64,000 nt of DNA, taken from Rhizobium sp. BT04 (GTDB lineage Bacteria > Pseudomonadota > Alphaproteobacteria > Rhizobiales > Rhizobiaceae). The stretch spans positions 1,550,001 through 1,614,000 of the forward strand of contig NZ_CP125652.1 in assembly GCF_030053135.1 (NCBI RefSeq), given 5' to 3'. A program made the translations under genes and the position numbers. Shown here piece after piece: positions 57,001 to 64,000 of this stretch (its first letter is position 1; each line of letters starts with the position of its first letter). The notes under the pieces were generated by a model. It searched no databases. It worked only from the letters and a program-made list of their open reading frames with translations, and had not been told where the DNA came from.

Positions 57001-57511
57001 CGACACGCTGCTCGGCCCGGAAATGCGCTCGACCGGCGAAGTCATCGGCCTCGATACCGATTTCGCGCTCGCCTTCGCCAAGTCGCAGCTCGGCGCCGGC
57101 GTCGAACTGCCGCGTGACGGAACGGTCTTCGTCTCCGTGCGCGACGAGGATAAGGCGCGCGTACTGCCGGCGATCCGCATCCTCGTCGAACAGGGCTTCA
57201 AGGTGCTGGCAACCGGCGGCACCGCCCGCTTCCTCGGCGAAAACGGCATCACCGCCACCAAGATCAACAAGGTTCTGGAAGGCCGTCCGCATATCGAGGA
57301 CGCGATCCGCAACCGCCAGGTCCAGCTCGTCATCAACACCACCGACGGCAACAAGGCAATCTCGGACTCAAAATCGCTGCGCCGCGCGACGCTGATGCAG
57401 AAGGTGCCCTATTACACGACGATGGCCGGCGCCGAAGCCGCCGCCCAGGCGATCAAGGCGCTGAAGGCCGGCAATCTGGAAGTCCGGCCGCTGCAGAGCT
57501 ATTTCGCCTAA
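54023..57511 (+). CDS. carB: Carbamoyl-phosphate synthase large subunit
   Basis: The 1162-residue protein has two homologous ATP-grasp halves: [20 protein letters not shown] starts the first, and [20 protein letters not shown] starts the second. A C-terminal allosteric MGS-like domain ([34 protein letters not shown]) follows. It makes carbamoyl phosphate from ammonia, bicarbonate and two ATP. It is about 90 residues longer than E. coli CarB, with an extra segment near residue 160-190 ([20 protein letters not shown]), as seen in other alphaproteobacteria. Confidence 0.97.
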   Translation: MPKRQDIKSILIIGAGPIVIGQACEFDYSGTQACKALKEEGYRVILVNSNPATIMTDPGLADATYVEPITPEVVAKIIAKERPDALLPTMGGQTALNTALSLKRMGVLDRYNVEMIGAKPAAIDMAEDRALFREAMGRIGLETPRSMLANATDIKDLDRKTHEAERSKLRESLSGADLDKALDELENQWNLGESDRKQRYMNHAVAIAAQALDHVGLPAIIRPSFTLGGTGGGIAYNRSEFFEIVGGGLDASPTTEVLIEESVLGWKEYEMEVVRDKADNCIIICSIENIDPMGVHTGDSITVAPALTLTDKEYQIMRNASIAVLREIGVETGGSNVQFAVNPKDGRLVVIEMNPRVSRSSALASKATGFPIAKIAAKLAIGYTLDELDNDITGGATPASFEPSIDYVVTKIPRFAFEKFPGASPVLTTAMKSVGEVMAIGRTFAESLQKALRGLETGLTGLDEIEIPDSEEGESSHNAIRAAIGTPTPDRLRMVAQALRMGLSIEEVHEGCKIDPWFIAELKNIVDTEARIREHGLPEDAANLRMLKAMGFSDARLATLTGKRPKQIAEFRNSLNVRPVFKRIDTCAAEFASPTAYMYSTYETPFVGAARSEAEVSDRKKVVILGGGPNRIGQGIEFDYCCCHAAFALKDAGYEAIMINCNPETVSTDYDTSDRLYFEPLTAEDVIEILRAEQEKGEVVGVIVQFGGQTPLKLAEALEKNGIPILGTAPDMIDLAEDRDRFQKLLMKLDLNQPNNGIAYSVEQARLVAAEIGFPLVVRPSYVLGGRAMQILHSEGQLQTYLLDTVPELVPEDIKQRYPNDKTGQINTLLGKNPLLFDSYLSHAIEVDVDCLSDGTDVYVAGIMEHIEEAGIHSGDSACSLPPRSLPVELLDELERQAKAMAKALNVGGLMNVQFAIKDGTVYVLEVNPRASRTVPFVAKTIGAPIAKIAARVMAGEKLDATFAAYGQKPDPRKLKHIAVKEAVFPFARFPGVDTLLGPEMRSTGEVIGLDTDFALAFAKSQLGAGVELPRDGTVFVSVRDEDKARVLPAIRILVEQGFKVLATGGTARFLGENGITATKINKVLEGRPHIEDAIRNRQVQLVINTTDGNKAISDSKSLRRATLMQKVPYYTTMAGAEAAAQAIKALKAGNLEVRPLQSYFA

Positions 57512-57519
57512 GACAGGAC

Positions 57520-57548
57520 AGCATCACCGCTCGATGAGCGGTGATGCT
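57520..57548. terminator. Hairpin after carB
   Basis: AGCATCACCGCT (57520-57531) pairs perfectly with AGCGGTGATGCT (57537-57548) around CGATG, beginning 8 bases after the carB stop and lying before the convergent UdgX gene. There is no T run. Confidence 0.65.
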
Positions 57549-57570
57549 GCTCCGAAGCTCCGGAATCAAT

Positions 57571-59025
57571 TTATCCAGCTATTGCCATAAGCCGCTGGAT
57601 TTTCAGCATATCGTCGCGAAATCGCGCCAACTCCTCCGCCTTCAATCGTTCGTCAGGAATACGCAGCAGATAGGACGGATGGACCGTCACGAACAGCGTC
57701 CGCCCCGCGTCGATCGCCATTGCCTGCCCTCTGATATTCTGGAGAGGCTGCTTGACGTCGGCCAGCGCCGCCAGCGCCGTCGCCCCCATGGCAACCACGA
57801 GCTTCGGCTTGACCAGCGTCATCTCCAGATTGAGCCACCAGCGGCAATGCGTCACCTCACCCATGTCAGGCTTCTGATGGATGCGGCGCTTGCCGCGCGG
57901 CTCATATTTGAAATGCTTGACGGCATTGGTGACATAGAGCCTCGAGCGGTCGATGCCCGCCTCTGATATCACCTGGTCGAGCAACCGGCCGGCCGGACCG
58001 ACGAAGGGGCGTCCTGATATGTCCTCCTGATCGCCCGGCTGCTCGCCGACGAACATCACCTCGGCATCGCGCGGCCCCTCCCCGAACACCGTCTGCGTCG
58101 CATTGGCATGAAGTGGACAACGTGTACAAACCGCGGCTTCGGCCCGCAACGCTCCCAGCGTGCCTGCGGGTGCTTCAGGCTCGGCGGGAAGGTTGCGCGC
58201 CGCCTCCTGCAACCGGTCGTGAAAAGGCAGCGATTGCGTCGCCTCCCGCGCGGCCATGGCCCGCACCTTGCTCTCTGCCGATGCGATCAGCCCGGGAATG
58301 AGATCGGCCTCCGGCAGGTTCTTCCAATATTTTTTCGGCATCTCCGCCTGCATCGCCTTCACTTTCAACCGCGCCGGATTGAAGATACTGGCGTAGTAGG
58401 TGCGCCACAGTTCATCGGTGGCATCGGTGAGGTTGGGCTTTTCGCACGGCGCGTCGTTTATCGTCAGCCGTTCACCATCCCAGGCGGCCGACCCTTTGGG
58501 CGTGGCGATCAGCCAGTCCATGTCGGTGAAGCGCCGTTGGAAGAATGGCGCTGTGCGCCCGACGATATGGTGGTCCGGCTCGAACCAGGCGAGGAATTTT
58601 CGGCGGTCCGCAGAGACGGGCCCCACCTCCTTGAAACGGACGAAGGCCGTCATCTTATGCACATCGCGTCGGACGTTTTTCTCCATCAGCCGAGCACGGG
58701 CGACATCCTCGTCGGATGCCACTTCGAGCACTTGCCGGTCCAGCTGCAGTCGCCAGAGCAGGCGGTAAAGCAGGGAAAACCGCGCCGGATCGGAATGGCA
58801 GAGAACGGTCTCCGCCAGCTCGATGAAGGCCGGCGGCACCGTCATCGGCTTGCGTGTCGCCGCGGGCGGTGGCGGCATGGCGTCGCGTTGGAATGAAAGA
58901 TCCGCCTCTGCGTCTTTTTCGCGCCAATCGATCTCTTCCGGCAAGATGCCGGCGACCGCGAAAGCGCGAGCGGCATCCCGCCATTCGGCAAGATCCCCGC
59001 GTCCTGCCAGCACGACCCGGCGCAT
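57571..59025 (-). CDS. UdgX-type uracil-DNA glycosylase fused to DUF4130
   Basis: The 484-residue protein has two parts. Residues about 1-235 match the DUF4130 / rSAM-associated N-terminal domain (RRDVHKMTAFVRFKEVGPVS, FEPDHHIVGRTAPFFQRRFT). Residues about 275-484 form a family-4-like uracil-DNA glycosylase with Fe-S cysteines, GEQPGDQED and the UdgX-specific KRRIHQKP (His about 383, the residue that bonds covalently to DNA). ATG at 59025 overlaps the radical-SAM stop (TGATG). It lies in an operon headed by a LexA box. Confidence 0.93.
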   Translation of the reverse strand: MRRVVLAGRGDLAEWRDAARAFAVAGILPEEIDWREKDAEADLSFQRDAMPPPPAATRKPMTVPPAFIELAETVLCHSDPARFSLLYRLLWRLQLDRQVLEVASDEDVARARLMEKNVRRDVHKMTAFVRFKEVGPVSADRRKFLAWFEPDHHIVGRTAPFFQRRFTDMDWLIATPKGSAAWDGERLTINDAPCEKPNLTDATDELWRTYYASIFNPARLKVKAMQAEMPKKYWKNLPEADLIPGLIASAESKVRAMAAREATQSLPFHDRLQEAARNLPAEPEAPAGTLGALRAEAAVCTRCPLHANATQTVFGEGPRDAEVMFVGEQPGDQEDISGRPFVGPAGRLLDQVISEAGIDRSRLYVTNAVKHFKYEPRGKRRIHQKPDMGEVTHCRWWLNLEMTLVKPKLVVAMGATALAALADVKQPLQNIRGQAMAIDAGRTLFVTVHPSYLLRIPDERLKAEELARFRDDMLKIQRLMAIAG

Positions 59026-60257
59026 CACAGCAGCGACAATTGTTCGGGTTGCGGCTCGAACATGGTGCGAAGGTCCGGCCGGTCGATCAGCCGGCGCGGC
59101 GACCAGCCTTCCGCCGAGATGAAGGATTGGACCTTCTTGATCGAAACGCCAAGCCGCTGGAGATCGTCGAGCCGCAGACGACGAAACCGCCGCGCCGAAA
59201 CGATCGCCTTGACCGTCTTGGTGCCGAGGCCGGGCACGCGCAGCAGCCGTTCACGCTCGGCCTTGTTGATATCGACGGGAAATTCGCCCCGGTTGGCAAG
59301 CGCCCAGGCAAGTTTGGGGTCGAGGCTGAGATCGAGCATGCCTCCCGCCTGGTTCGCCGTGATCTCGTCGATGCCGAAACCGTAGAAACGATAGAGCCAG
59401 TCGGCCTGATAGAGCCGGTGTTCACGCATCAACGGCGGCTTGATCAATGGCAGGTTTTTCGACGAATCCGGGATCGGGCTGAAGGCGGAATAATAGACGC
59501 GCTTCAGACCATAGCTGCTGTAGAGCCGGCCGCTGGTCGCAAGGATCGTCGCGTCGTTGGCGCCATCGGCACCGACAATCATCTGCGTGCTCTGGCCGCC
59601 GGGTGCGAAACGCTGGCGCTTCTTCGTCTGCAGCGTCGGTTCGCTGGCGGCCTCGATCTTCAGCCGCAGATCCCCCATCGATCGCCTGATATTGGCAGGC
59701 TTCTTTTCCGGTGCGAAGCGGGTGATGCCGTGATCCGTCGGAAGCTCGATATTGAGCGACAGCCTGTCGGCATAAAGCCCCGCCTCCTCGATCAGACGCG
59801 GCGACGCCTCAGGGATCGACTTCAGATGGATATAACCGCGAAAATTATGCGTCGCGCGCAGTTCGCGAACGATGCGGACCATCTGCTCCATCGTGTAATC
59901 GGACGACCGAATAATGCCGGAGGAAAGGAACAGGCCCTCGATATAGTTGCGGCGATAAAATTCCAACGTCAGCCAGATGACCTCCTCTGGCGTGAAACGC
60001 GCCCGCTCTACATTGCTCGACGAACGATTGACGCAATAGGCGCAGTCGTAGATGCAGAAATTGGTCAGCAGTATCTTCAGCAGCGAAATGCACCGCCCGT
60101 CCGGAGCATAGGCATGACAGATGCCGGATCCCTCGGTCGAACCGAGCCCGCCGCTTGCGTGAGAATCGCGTTTCACCGTGCCGCTGGACGCACAGGACGC
60201 GTCATATTTCGCTGCGTCGGAAAGGATGGCCAAGCGTTCTGTTAGTGACTTCTTCAT
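59025..60257 (-). CDS. Radical-SAM DNA modification/repair protein paired with UdgX
   Basis: The 410-residue protein has a radical-SAM cluster motif CIYDCAYC (Cys 68, 72, 75) and downstream LFLSSGIIRSSDYTMEQMVR. A C-terminal helix-hairpin-helix (LLRVPGLGTKTVKAIVSARR) suggests DNA contact. It is the partner usually linked to UdgX (TIGR03916-like), proposed to act in DNA repair. ATG at 60257 is preferred because the alternative GTG at 60269 lies within the LexA-type box at 60264-60278. UdgX follows with a one-base overlap. Confidence 0.9.
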   Translation of the reverse strand: MKKSLTERLAILSDAAKYDASCASSGTVKRDSHASGGLGSTEGSGICHAYAPDGRCISLLKILLTNFCIYDCAYCVNRSSSNVERARFTPEEVIWLTLEFYRRNYIEGLFLSSGIIRSSDYTMEQMVRIVRELRATHNFRGYIHLKSIPEASPRLIEEAGLYADRLSLNIELPTDHGITRFAPEKKPANIRRSMGDLRLKIEAASEPTLQTKKRQRFAPGGQSTQMIVGADGANDATILATSGRLYSSYGLKRVYYSAFSPIPDSSKNLPLIKPPLMREHRLYQADWLYRFYGFGIDEITANQAGGMLDLSLDPKLAWALANRGEFPVDINKAERERLLRVPGLGTKTVKAIVSARRFRRLRLDDLQRLGVSIKKVQSFISAEGWSPRRLIDRPDLRTMFEPQPEQLSLL

Positions 60258-60263
60258 TAGTTT

Positions 60264-60278
60264 GTTCACTATATGTTC
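60264..60278 (-). promoter_or_regulatory. LexA/SOS box (GTTC-N7-GTTC)
   Basis: GTTCACTATATGTTC on the plus strand is a perfect GTTC-N7-GTTC (GAAC-N7-GAAC on the other strand), the alphaproteobacterial SOS consensus. It ends 6 bases before the radical-SAM ATG, so bound LexA would block the promoter or ribosome-site region of the rSAM-UdgX operon. Confidence 0.8.
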
Positions 60279-60524
60279 CTTGGGGCAAAGTCAATCCAAG
60301 CAATCCCACCCTTGCCCATTTTTCAGACGCACCATCGGACGCCGGGGCGGGTTGCGTTTCGTTCATGCGAATTTTCTGGAAATCGGCCTTGGCGATCTGC
60401 TATAAGCACTCAACTAGGATTGTGGCACGGTTCCGAAGCTCCCCTTCGGGACCTGTTTTCTTTTGTGTGTACCTGACTTTGCTGATGCAAGGACCGGCGG
60501 ATACAAGGATTGAAGGACAGAAAA

Positions 60525-61001
60525 ATGGTTGAAAAGGTACCGATGACACCGGGTGGTTTCGTCAAGCTGCAGGAAGAGCTGCGCTGGCGTCAGCAGGAGG
60601 AGCGTCCCCGAATCATCGAGGCGATCGCCGAAGCCCGTGCGCATGGTGACCTTTCCGAAAACGCCGAATACCACGCCGCCAAGGAAGCCCAGAGCCACAA
60701 TGAGGGCCGCATCAGCGAGCTGGAAGACCTGACGGCGCGCGCCGAGGTCATCGACCTCACGAAGATGTCGGGCGACAAGATCAAGTTCGGCGCCAAGGTG
60801 AAGCTCGTCGACGAGGACACCGAGGAAGAAAAGACCTACCAGATCGTCGGCGACCAGGAAGCCGACGTCAAAGCCGGCCGCATCTCCATTTCTTCGCCGA
60901 TCGCCCGCGCGCTGATCGGCAAGGAAGTCGGCGATTCCATCGAGGTCAATGCGCCGGGCGGCTCCAAGGCCTACGAAATCCTCCAGGTTTCCTGGGGCTG
61001 A
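60525..61001 (+). CDS. greA: Transcription elongation factor GreA
   Basis: The 158-residue protein has the N-terminal coiled coil with tip acids ([40 protein letters not shown]) and the C-terminal FKBP-like domain ([36 protein letters not shown]). GreA rescues backtracked RNA polymerase. ATG at 60525 is preceded by GAAGGACAG. The gene stands between the divergent rSAM operon and the lpcC-like gene (27-base gap). Confidence 0.96.
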   Translation: MVEKVPMTPGGFVKLQEELRWRQQEERPRIIEAIAEARAHGDLSENAEYHAAKEAQSHNEGRISELEDLTARAEVIDLTKMSGDKIKFGAKVKLVDEDTEEEKTYQIVGDQEADVKAGRISISSPIARALIGKEVGDSIEVNAPGGSKAYEILQVSWG

Positions 61002-61028
61002 TCGCCCGCCACAGACGAGACCCATCCC

Positions 61029-62087
61029 TTGCCTGATATGCGTGACGTCGAGATCATCGCGCCCAATTTCAAGCGCCGGCTCTCCGGCGTCACGTCGACC
61101 ATCGTCCAGCTCATTCCCTGCCAGATCGGGCTCGGCATTGGGATCGCGACCCTCGGCCCTGGCCTGCCGGAGGGCCTGCCGAAACTTCGGTGGCGCCAGC
61201 TCCTTGGCCTCTGGCGCCCGCCGGCGCGCCGCCGCCGCCGTGTCTGGCACGCCCGCCGCAACAATGAAATGGCCGTCGGCATCCTGCTTCGGCATCTCCT
61301 GCGCATGCCGCTGAAGCTGCTCTTCACCTCGGCCGCGCAACGCCGCCACACCGCCTATACTAAATGGCTGATCCGCCGCATGGACGCGGTGATTGCGACC
61401 AGCGACCGTTCCGGATCGTTCCTTGAGGTGCCGCACACGATCATCCAGCATGGCGTCGACCTTTCCCTGTTCCACCCGCCGGAAACGGCAGAGGACGGCA
61501 TCGCCGCCACCGGCCTGCCGGGCCGCCATCTCATCGGCTGTTTCGGCCGCGTGCGCCATCAGAAGGGCACCGATCTTTTTGTCCAGGCGATGATCAAGCT
61601 GCTGCCGCAGAATCCGGAATGGACAGCTGTTGTCTCCGGTCGCGTGACGGCGGAGCACTCGGCATTCGGCGACAAGCTCAAGGCCGATGTTGCCGCCGCC
61701 GGGCTCAGCGACCGGATCCTCTTCCTCGGCGAAGTGCCGGATATCAAGGTCTGGTATCGCCGCCTGACCCTCTACGTCGCCCCCTCCCGCAACGAGGGCT
61801 TCGGCCTGACGCCGCTCGAAGCCATGGCTTCGCGCACGGCGGTGGTGGCATCGGACGCGGGCGCCTACGCCGAGCTCATCGTCACGGGTGAGACGGGTTC
61901 GGTCGTCGCGGCCGGCGATGGCGAGGCGCTGACACGGGCAATCGCGCCCTATATCGCCGATCCCGCTCTGGCGATCACGCATGGCGAGAATGCGCTGCGC
62001 CATGTCACGACGAATTTCGCGCTGGAGAAGGAAGCAAGCGCGATCGGCGCCGTCTATAACAGGCTTCTCGGCGACAACCGCGGCTGA
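61029..62087 (+). CDS. lpcC: LPS-core glycosyltransferase, LpcC-like (GT4)
   Basis: The 352-residue protein is a GT4 glycosyltransferase with an N-terminal VEIIAPNFKRRLSGVTSTIV and HLIGCFGRVRHQKGTDLFVQ, and the sugar-nucleotide-binding APSRNEGFGLTPLEAMASRT with EX7E. In R. leguminosarum, LPS-core genes (including the mannosyltransferase gene lpcC) occur close to dctA, matching this position. The start is TTG at 61029; ATG at 61038 is possible. The name is a context-based assignment. Confidence 0.75.
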   Translation: MPDMRDVEIIAPNFKRRLSGVTSTIVQLIPCQIGLGIGIATLGPGLPEGLPKLRWRQLLGLWRPPARRRRRVWHARRNNEMAVGILLRHLLRMPLKLLFTSAAQRRHTAYTKWLIRRMDAVIATSDRSGSFLEVPHTIIQHGVDLSLFHPPETAEDGIAATGLPGRHLIGCFGRVRHQKGTDLFVQAMIKLLPQNPEWTAVVSGRVTAEHSAFGDKLKADVAAAGLSDRILFLGEVPDIKVWYRRLTLYVAPSRNEGFGLTPLEAMASRTAVVASDAGAYAELIVTGETGSVVAAGDGEALTRAIAPYIADPALAITHGENALRHVTTNFALEKEASAIGAVYNRLLGDNRG

Positions 62088-62099
62088 AGCGGAAAAAGA

Positions 62100-62125
62100 A
62101 GCGGCCCGTTGGAGAACGGGCCGCT
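62100..62125. terminator. Bidirectional terminator between lpcC and dctA
   Basis: AGCGGCCCGTT (62100-62110) pairs with AACGGGCCGCT (62115-62125) around GGAG. On the minus strand it is followed by TCTTTTT, so it terminates dctA efficiently; on the plus strand it follows lpcC by 12 bases. Confidence 0.78.
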
Positions 62126-62156
62126 GCAGATTTTCAAGACCATGAACACTGGCCGA

Positions 62157-63488
62157 TTATTCCGCCGGCTGGAGCCCGGCAGCCGACGTGTCGTCGGCCT
62201 GGCCGCCCAACGCTGCCGCAAGCTGCGCCGTATCCAGCTCGTTTTCCCAACGTGCCACGACGATCGTTGCGACCGCATTGCCGACGAGGTTGGTCAGCGC
62301 CCGGCATTCCGACATGAAACGGTCGATGCCGAGGATCAGCGCCATGCCGGCGACCGGCACGGAGGGCACGACGGAGAGCGTTGCGGCAAGCGTGATGAAG
62401 CCGGCGCCGGTGATGCCTGCGGCACCCTTGGAGCTCAGCATCGCCACCAGGAGCAGCAGGATCTGGTCACCCCAGGAGAGCTGAATGCCGGTTGCCTGGG
62501 CAATGAACAGGGCCGCCAGCGTCATGTAGATGTTGGTGCCGTCGAGATTGAAGGAATAGCCTGTGGGGATGACGAGGCCGACGACCGAACGCTTGCAGCC
62601 GGCCTTTTCCATCTTGTTCATCAGGCCCGGAAGCGCTGCTTCCGAAGACGAGGTGCCGAGAACCAGCAGCAGCTCTTCCTTGATGTAACGCAGCAGCGCC
62701 AGGATCGAGAAGCCGTTGTAGCGAGCGACGGCGCCGAGAACGACGAGAACGAAGAGCAGCGAGGTGATGTAGAAGGTGCCGATCAACATGGCGAGATTGG
62801 CGATCGAGCCGATGCCGTACTTGCCGATGGTGAAGGCCATGGCGCCGAAGGCGCCGATCGGGGCGGCCTTCATCAAGATGGCGACGAGCTTGAAGACCGG
62901 AGCCGTCAAGGCATTGAGGAAATTGACGACCTGTTCGCCCTTTTCGCCGACCATGGCGAGTGCGATGCCGAACAGCACCGAGAAGAACAGCACCTGCAGA
63001 ATGTCGCCATCGGCAAAGGCGCCGACAATCGTCGTCGGGATGATGTTGGTGAGGAAGCCGACAATGCTCTGCTCATGCGCCTTCGAGGCGTAGGTGGCAA
63101 CGGCGGTGGGATCCAGCGAGGCCGGATCGATGTTCATGCCGGCGCCGGGCTGGACGACATTGGCGACGATCATGCCGATGACGAGCGCCAGCGTCGAGAA
63201 GGTCAGGAAGTAGAGCATCGCCTTGCCGGCGACGCGGCCGACCTTCTTCAGGTCGCTCATGCCAGCAATGCCGGTCGCCACCGTCAGGAAGATGACCGGA
63301 GCGATGATCATCTTGACGAGCTTGATGAAGGCGTCGCCGAGCGGCTTCAATTGCGCGCCGAGTTCCGGGTAGAAATGGCCGAGCAGGATGCCTGCGGCGA
63401 TGGCCGCGAGAACCTGAACGTAAAGATGGGAATAGAAGGGCTTCTTGCCCTTGCTGTCTGCGACTGCATCGAATGGTGCTGCGATCAT
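62157..63488 (-). CDS. dctA: C4-dicarboxylate transporter DctA
   Basis: The 443-residue symporter of the DAACS family (GltPh fold) has [20 protein letters not shown], the Ser-rich re-entrant loop [31 protein letters not shown] and a final [17 protein letters not shown]. It imports malate, succinate and fumarate, the carbon source for nitrogen-fixing bacteroids. Expression is DctB/DctD and sigma-54 dependent; a matching promoter lies at 63581-63596. AGGAGG precedes the ATG at 63488. Confidence 0.97.
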   Translation of the reverse strand: MIAAPFDAVADSKGKKPFYSHLYVQVLAAIAAGILLGHFYPELGAQLKPLGDAFIKLVKMIIAPVIFLTVATGIAGMSDLKKVGRVAGKAMLYFLTFSTLALVIGMIVANVVQPGAGMNIDPASLDPTAVATYASKAHEQSIVGFLTNIIPTTIVGAFADGDILQVLFFSVLFGIALAMVGEKGEQVVNFLNALTAPVFKLVAILMKAAPIGAFGAMAFTIGKYGIGSIANLAMLIGTFYITSLLFVLVVLGAVARYNGFSILALLRYIKEELLLVLGTSSSEAALPGLMNKMEKAGCKRSVVGLVIPTGYSFNLDGTNIYMTLAALFIAQATGIQLSWGDQILLLLVAMLSSKGAAGITGAGFITLAATLSVVPSVPVAGMALILGIDRFMSECRALTNLVGNAVATIVVARWENELDTAQLAAALGGQADDTSAAGLQPAE

Positions 63489-63580
63489 GATGTCCTCCTA
63501 AAGGCTCGTCCGGAACGAACTCCGGCCTCCCGAGCCGTTCGCTTCAAGTCCAACAGCTCAGCCGTTGTTGCCATCCCATT

Positions 63581-63596
63581 CGCAATCACCGTGCCA
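63581..63596 (-). promoter_or_regulatory. Sigma-54 (RpoN) promoter of dctA
   Basis: On the minus strand TGGCACG-GTGA-TTGCG matches the -24/-12 consensus (TGGCACG-N4-TTGCA/T) with only the last base different. It lies about 93 bases upstream of the dctA ATG. A DctD-activated promoter here is the known arrangement in rhizobia. Confidence 0.88.
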
Positions 63597-63703
63597 GTTT
63601 TAACCAATCAAATTAAATCATTGATTTTATGATATAATTATTTCCAGAGCCATGGGCGGCGCATTCATAAATGCGGAAACCCACACAAACACAATTGCGT
63701 CTC

Positions 63704-63719
63704 GTGCGGAAAAATGCAC
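63704..63719. promoter_or_regulatory. Candidate DctD upstream activator site
   Basis: GTGCGGAAAAATGCAC has complementary ends GTGC/GCAC and lies about 110-120 bases upstream of the sigma-54 promoter elements, in the range for an enhancer site. It overlaps the first possible dctB ATG. The identity is inferred from position. Confidence 0.4.
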
Positions 63720-64000
63720 AAATCCTCCATGACTTTGTCCCTGTCGCCGCCGTGGTCTTCGTTGCCTTTGCAGCACCGCATCCGCCGGATGTGGTGGGCC
63801 TATGCGGTGATCGCGCTTCTTACCGTCGCTGCGAGCCTGTGGGCGAGCGGCGAGATTGGACGGCGCCATGCCGAAGCGGCCCTGGAAGAACGGGCCCGCA
63901 TGGATGCGAGGCTGAATGCGGCTTTGCTGCGCACGGTTCTCGAAAAATACCGGGCGCTTCCCTTCGTGCTGTCGCAAGACGCAGCACTCGCCTCGGCGCT
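63714..64000 (+). CDS. dctB: DctB, C4-dicarboxylate sensor histidine kinase (partial, N-terminus)
   Basis: The open frame runs to the window end. About 95 residues are visible: [20 protein letters not shown], the first membrane segment [17 protein letters not shown], then [20 protein letters not shown], the start of the periplasmic sensor ([11 protein letters not shown]). Position divergent from dctA and the RALPFVL motif match DctB. It phosphorylates DctD on sensing C4-dicarboxylates with DctA. ATG at 63714 or 63729 may be the true start; the rest of the gene is outside. Confidence 0.9.
   Translation, partial: MHKSSMTLSLSPPWSSLPLQHRIRRMWWAYAVIALLTVAASLWASGEIGRRHAEAALEERARMDARLNAALLRTVLEKYRALPFVLSQDAALASA

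Noticed and set aside
56039..57292. Minus-strand ORF of 417 codons inside carB
   Set aside because: Antisense shadow of carB with no recognisable domain.
62109..63632. Plus-strand ORF of 507 codons opposite dctA
   Set aside because: Antisense shadow; repetitive charged composition and no ribosome site, while dctA is unmistakable on the other strand.

Overview
The window is chromosomal DNA from a fast-growing Rhizobium of the R. leguminosarum / R. etli type. The evidence is high GC content, a cinR-cinI-cinS quorum-sensing locus, divergent dctA/dctB symbiotic C4-dicarboxylate genes next to an lpcC-like LPS-core mannosyltransferase, an unusually long carB, several families of GC-rich palindromic intergenic repeats, and many small rhizobial secreted or DUF proteins. 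No phage, insertion sequence, integrase or CRISPR array was seen.

Layout. (1) 90-9510: an AGE-family sugar epimerase, a DUF2799 lipoprotein, then a leftward cluster (ATPase, TAT-exported binding protein, two permeases, hydantoin/Asp-Glu racemase, flavin reductase, UPF0303 protein). A divergent GntR/FCD regulator faces it across a palindromic candidate operator. (2) 9575-12684: small conserved proteins (DUF4174, DUF2934, GIY-YIG) amid clusters of palindromic repeats. (3) 12808-15093: cinR, cinI and cinS plus a single-domain response regulator. Two related palindromes, one before cinR and one before cinI, look like a shared operator. (4) 15294-24591: tRNA-Ile2(CAU) and a run of small secreted or envelope genes. 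These include three copies of a tiny lipoprotein (one without a start codon, one truncated) and two tandem Cys-containing exported proteins. (5) 24687-34039: DUF922 protease-like protein, MFS transporter, Crp-family regulator, two DUF6894 proteins, DUF427, an apparent operon of small protein / APH(3')-like kinase / AraC / EamA transporter, and two TonB-like DUF930 proteins. (6) 34282-47815: rpoD and dnaG-recQ, separated by a frameshifted GFA gene, tdh, kbl and a vapBC module; then YqeY and carA. (7) 48043-57511: ABM protein, MATE and TetA-type transporters, aldo/keto reductase, zinc metallopeptidase, a decayed dehydrogenase tail, carB. (8) 57571-64000: UdgX plus its partner radical-SAM protein behind a perfect GTTC-N7-GTTC LexA box, greA, an lpcC-like gene, dctA with a sigma-54 promoter, and the start of dctB.

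Most of the window is ordinary core genome. The observations most worth checking are the paired cin palindromes, the SOS box on the UdgX operon, the decaying small-lipoprotein family, the tandem Cys-protein paralogues, the frameshifted GFA gene, and a perfect 14-bp-stem hairpin lying alone between divergent genes. All family names come from reading the translated sequences; no database search was possible.
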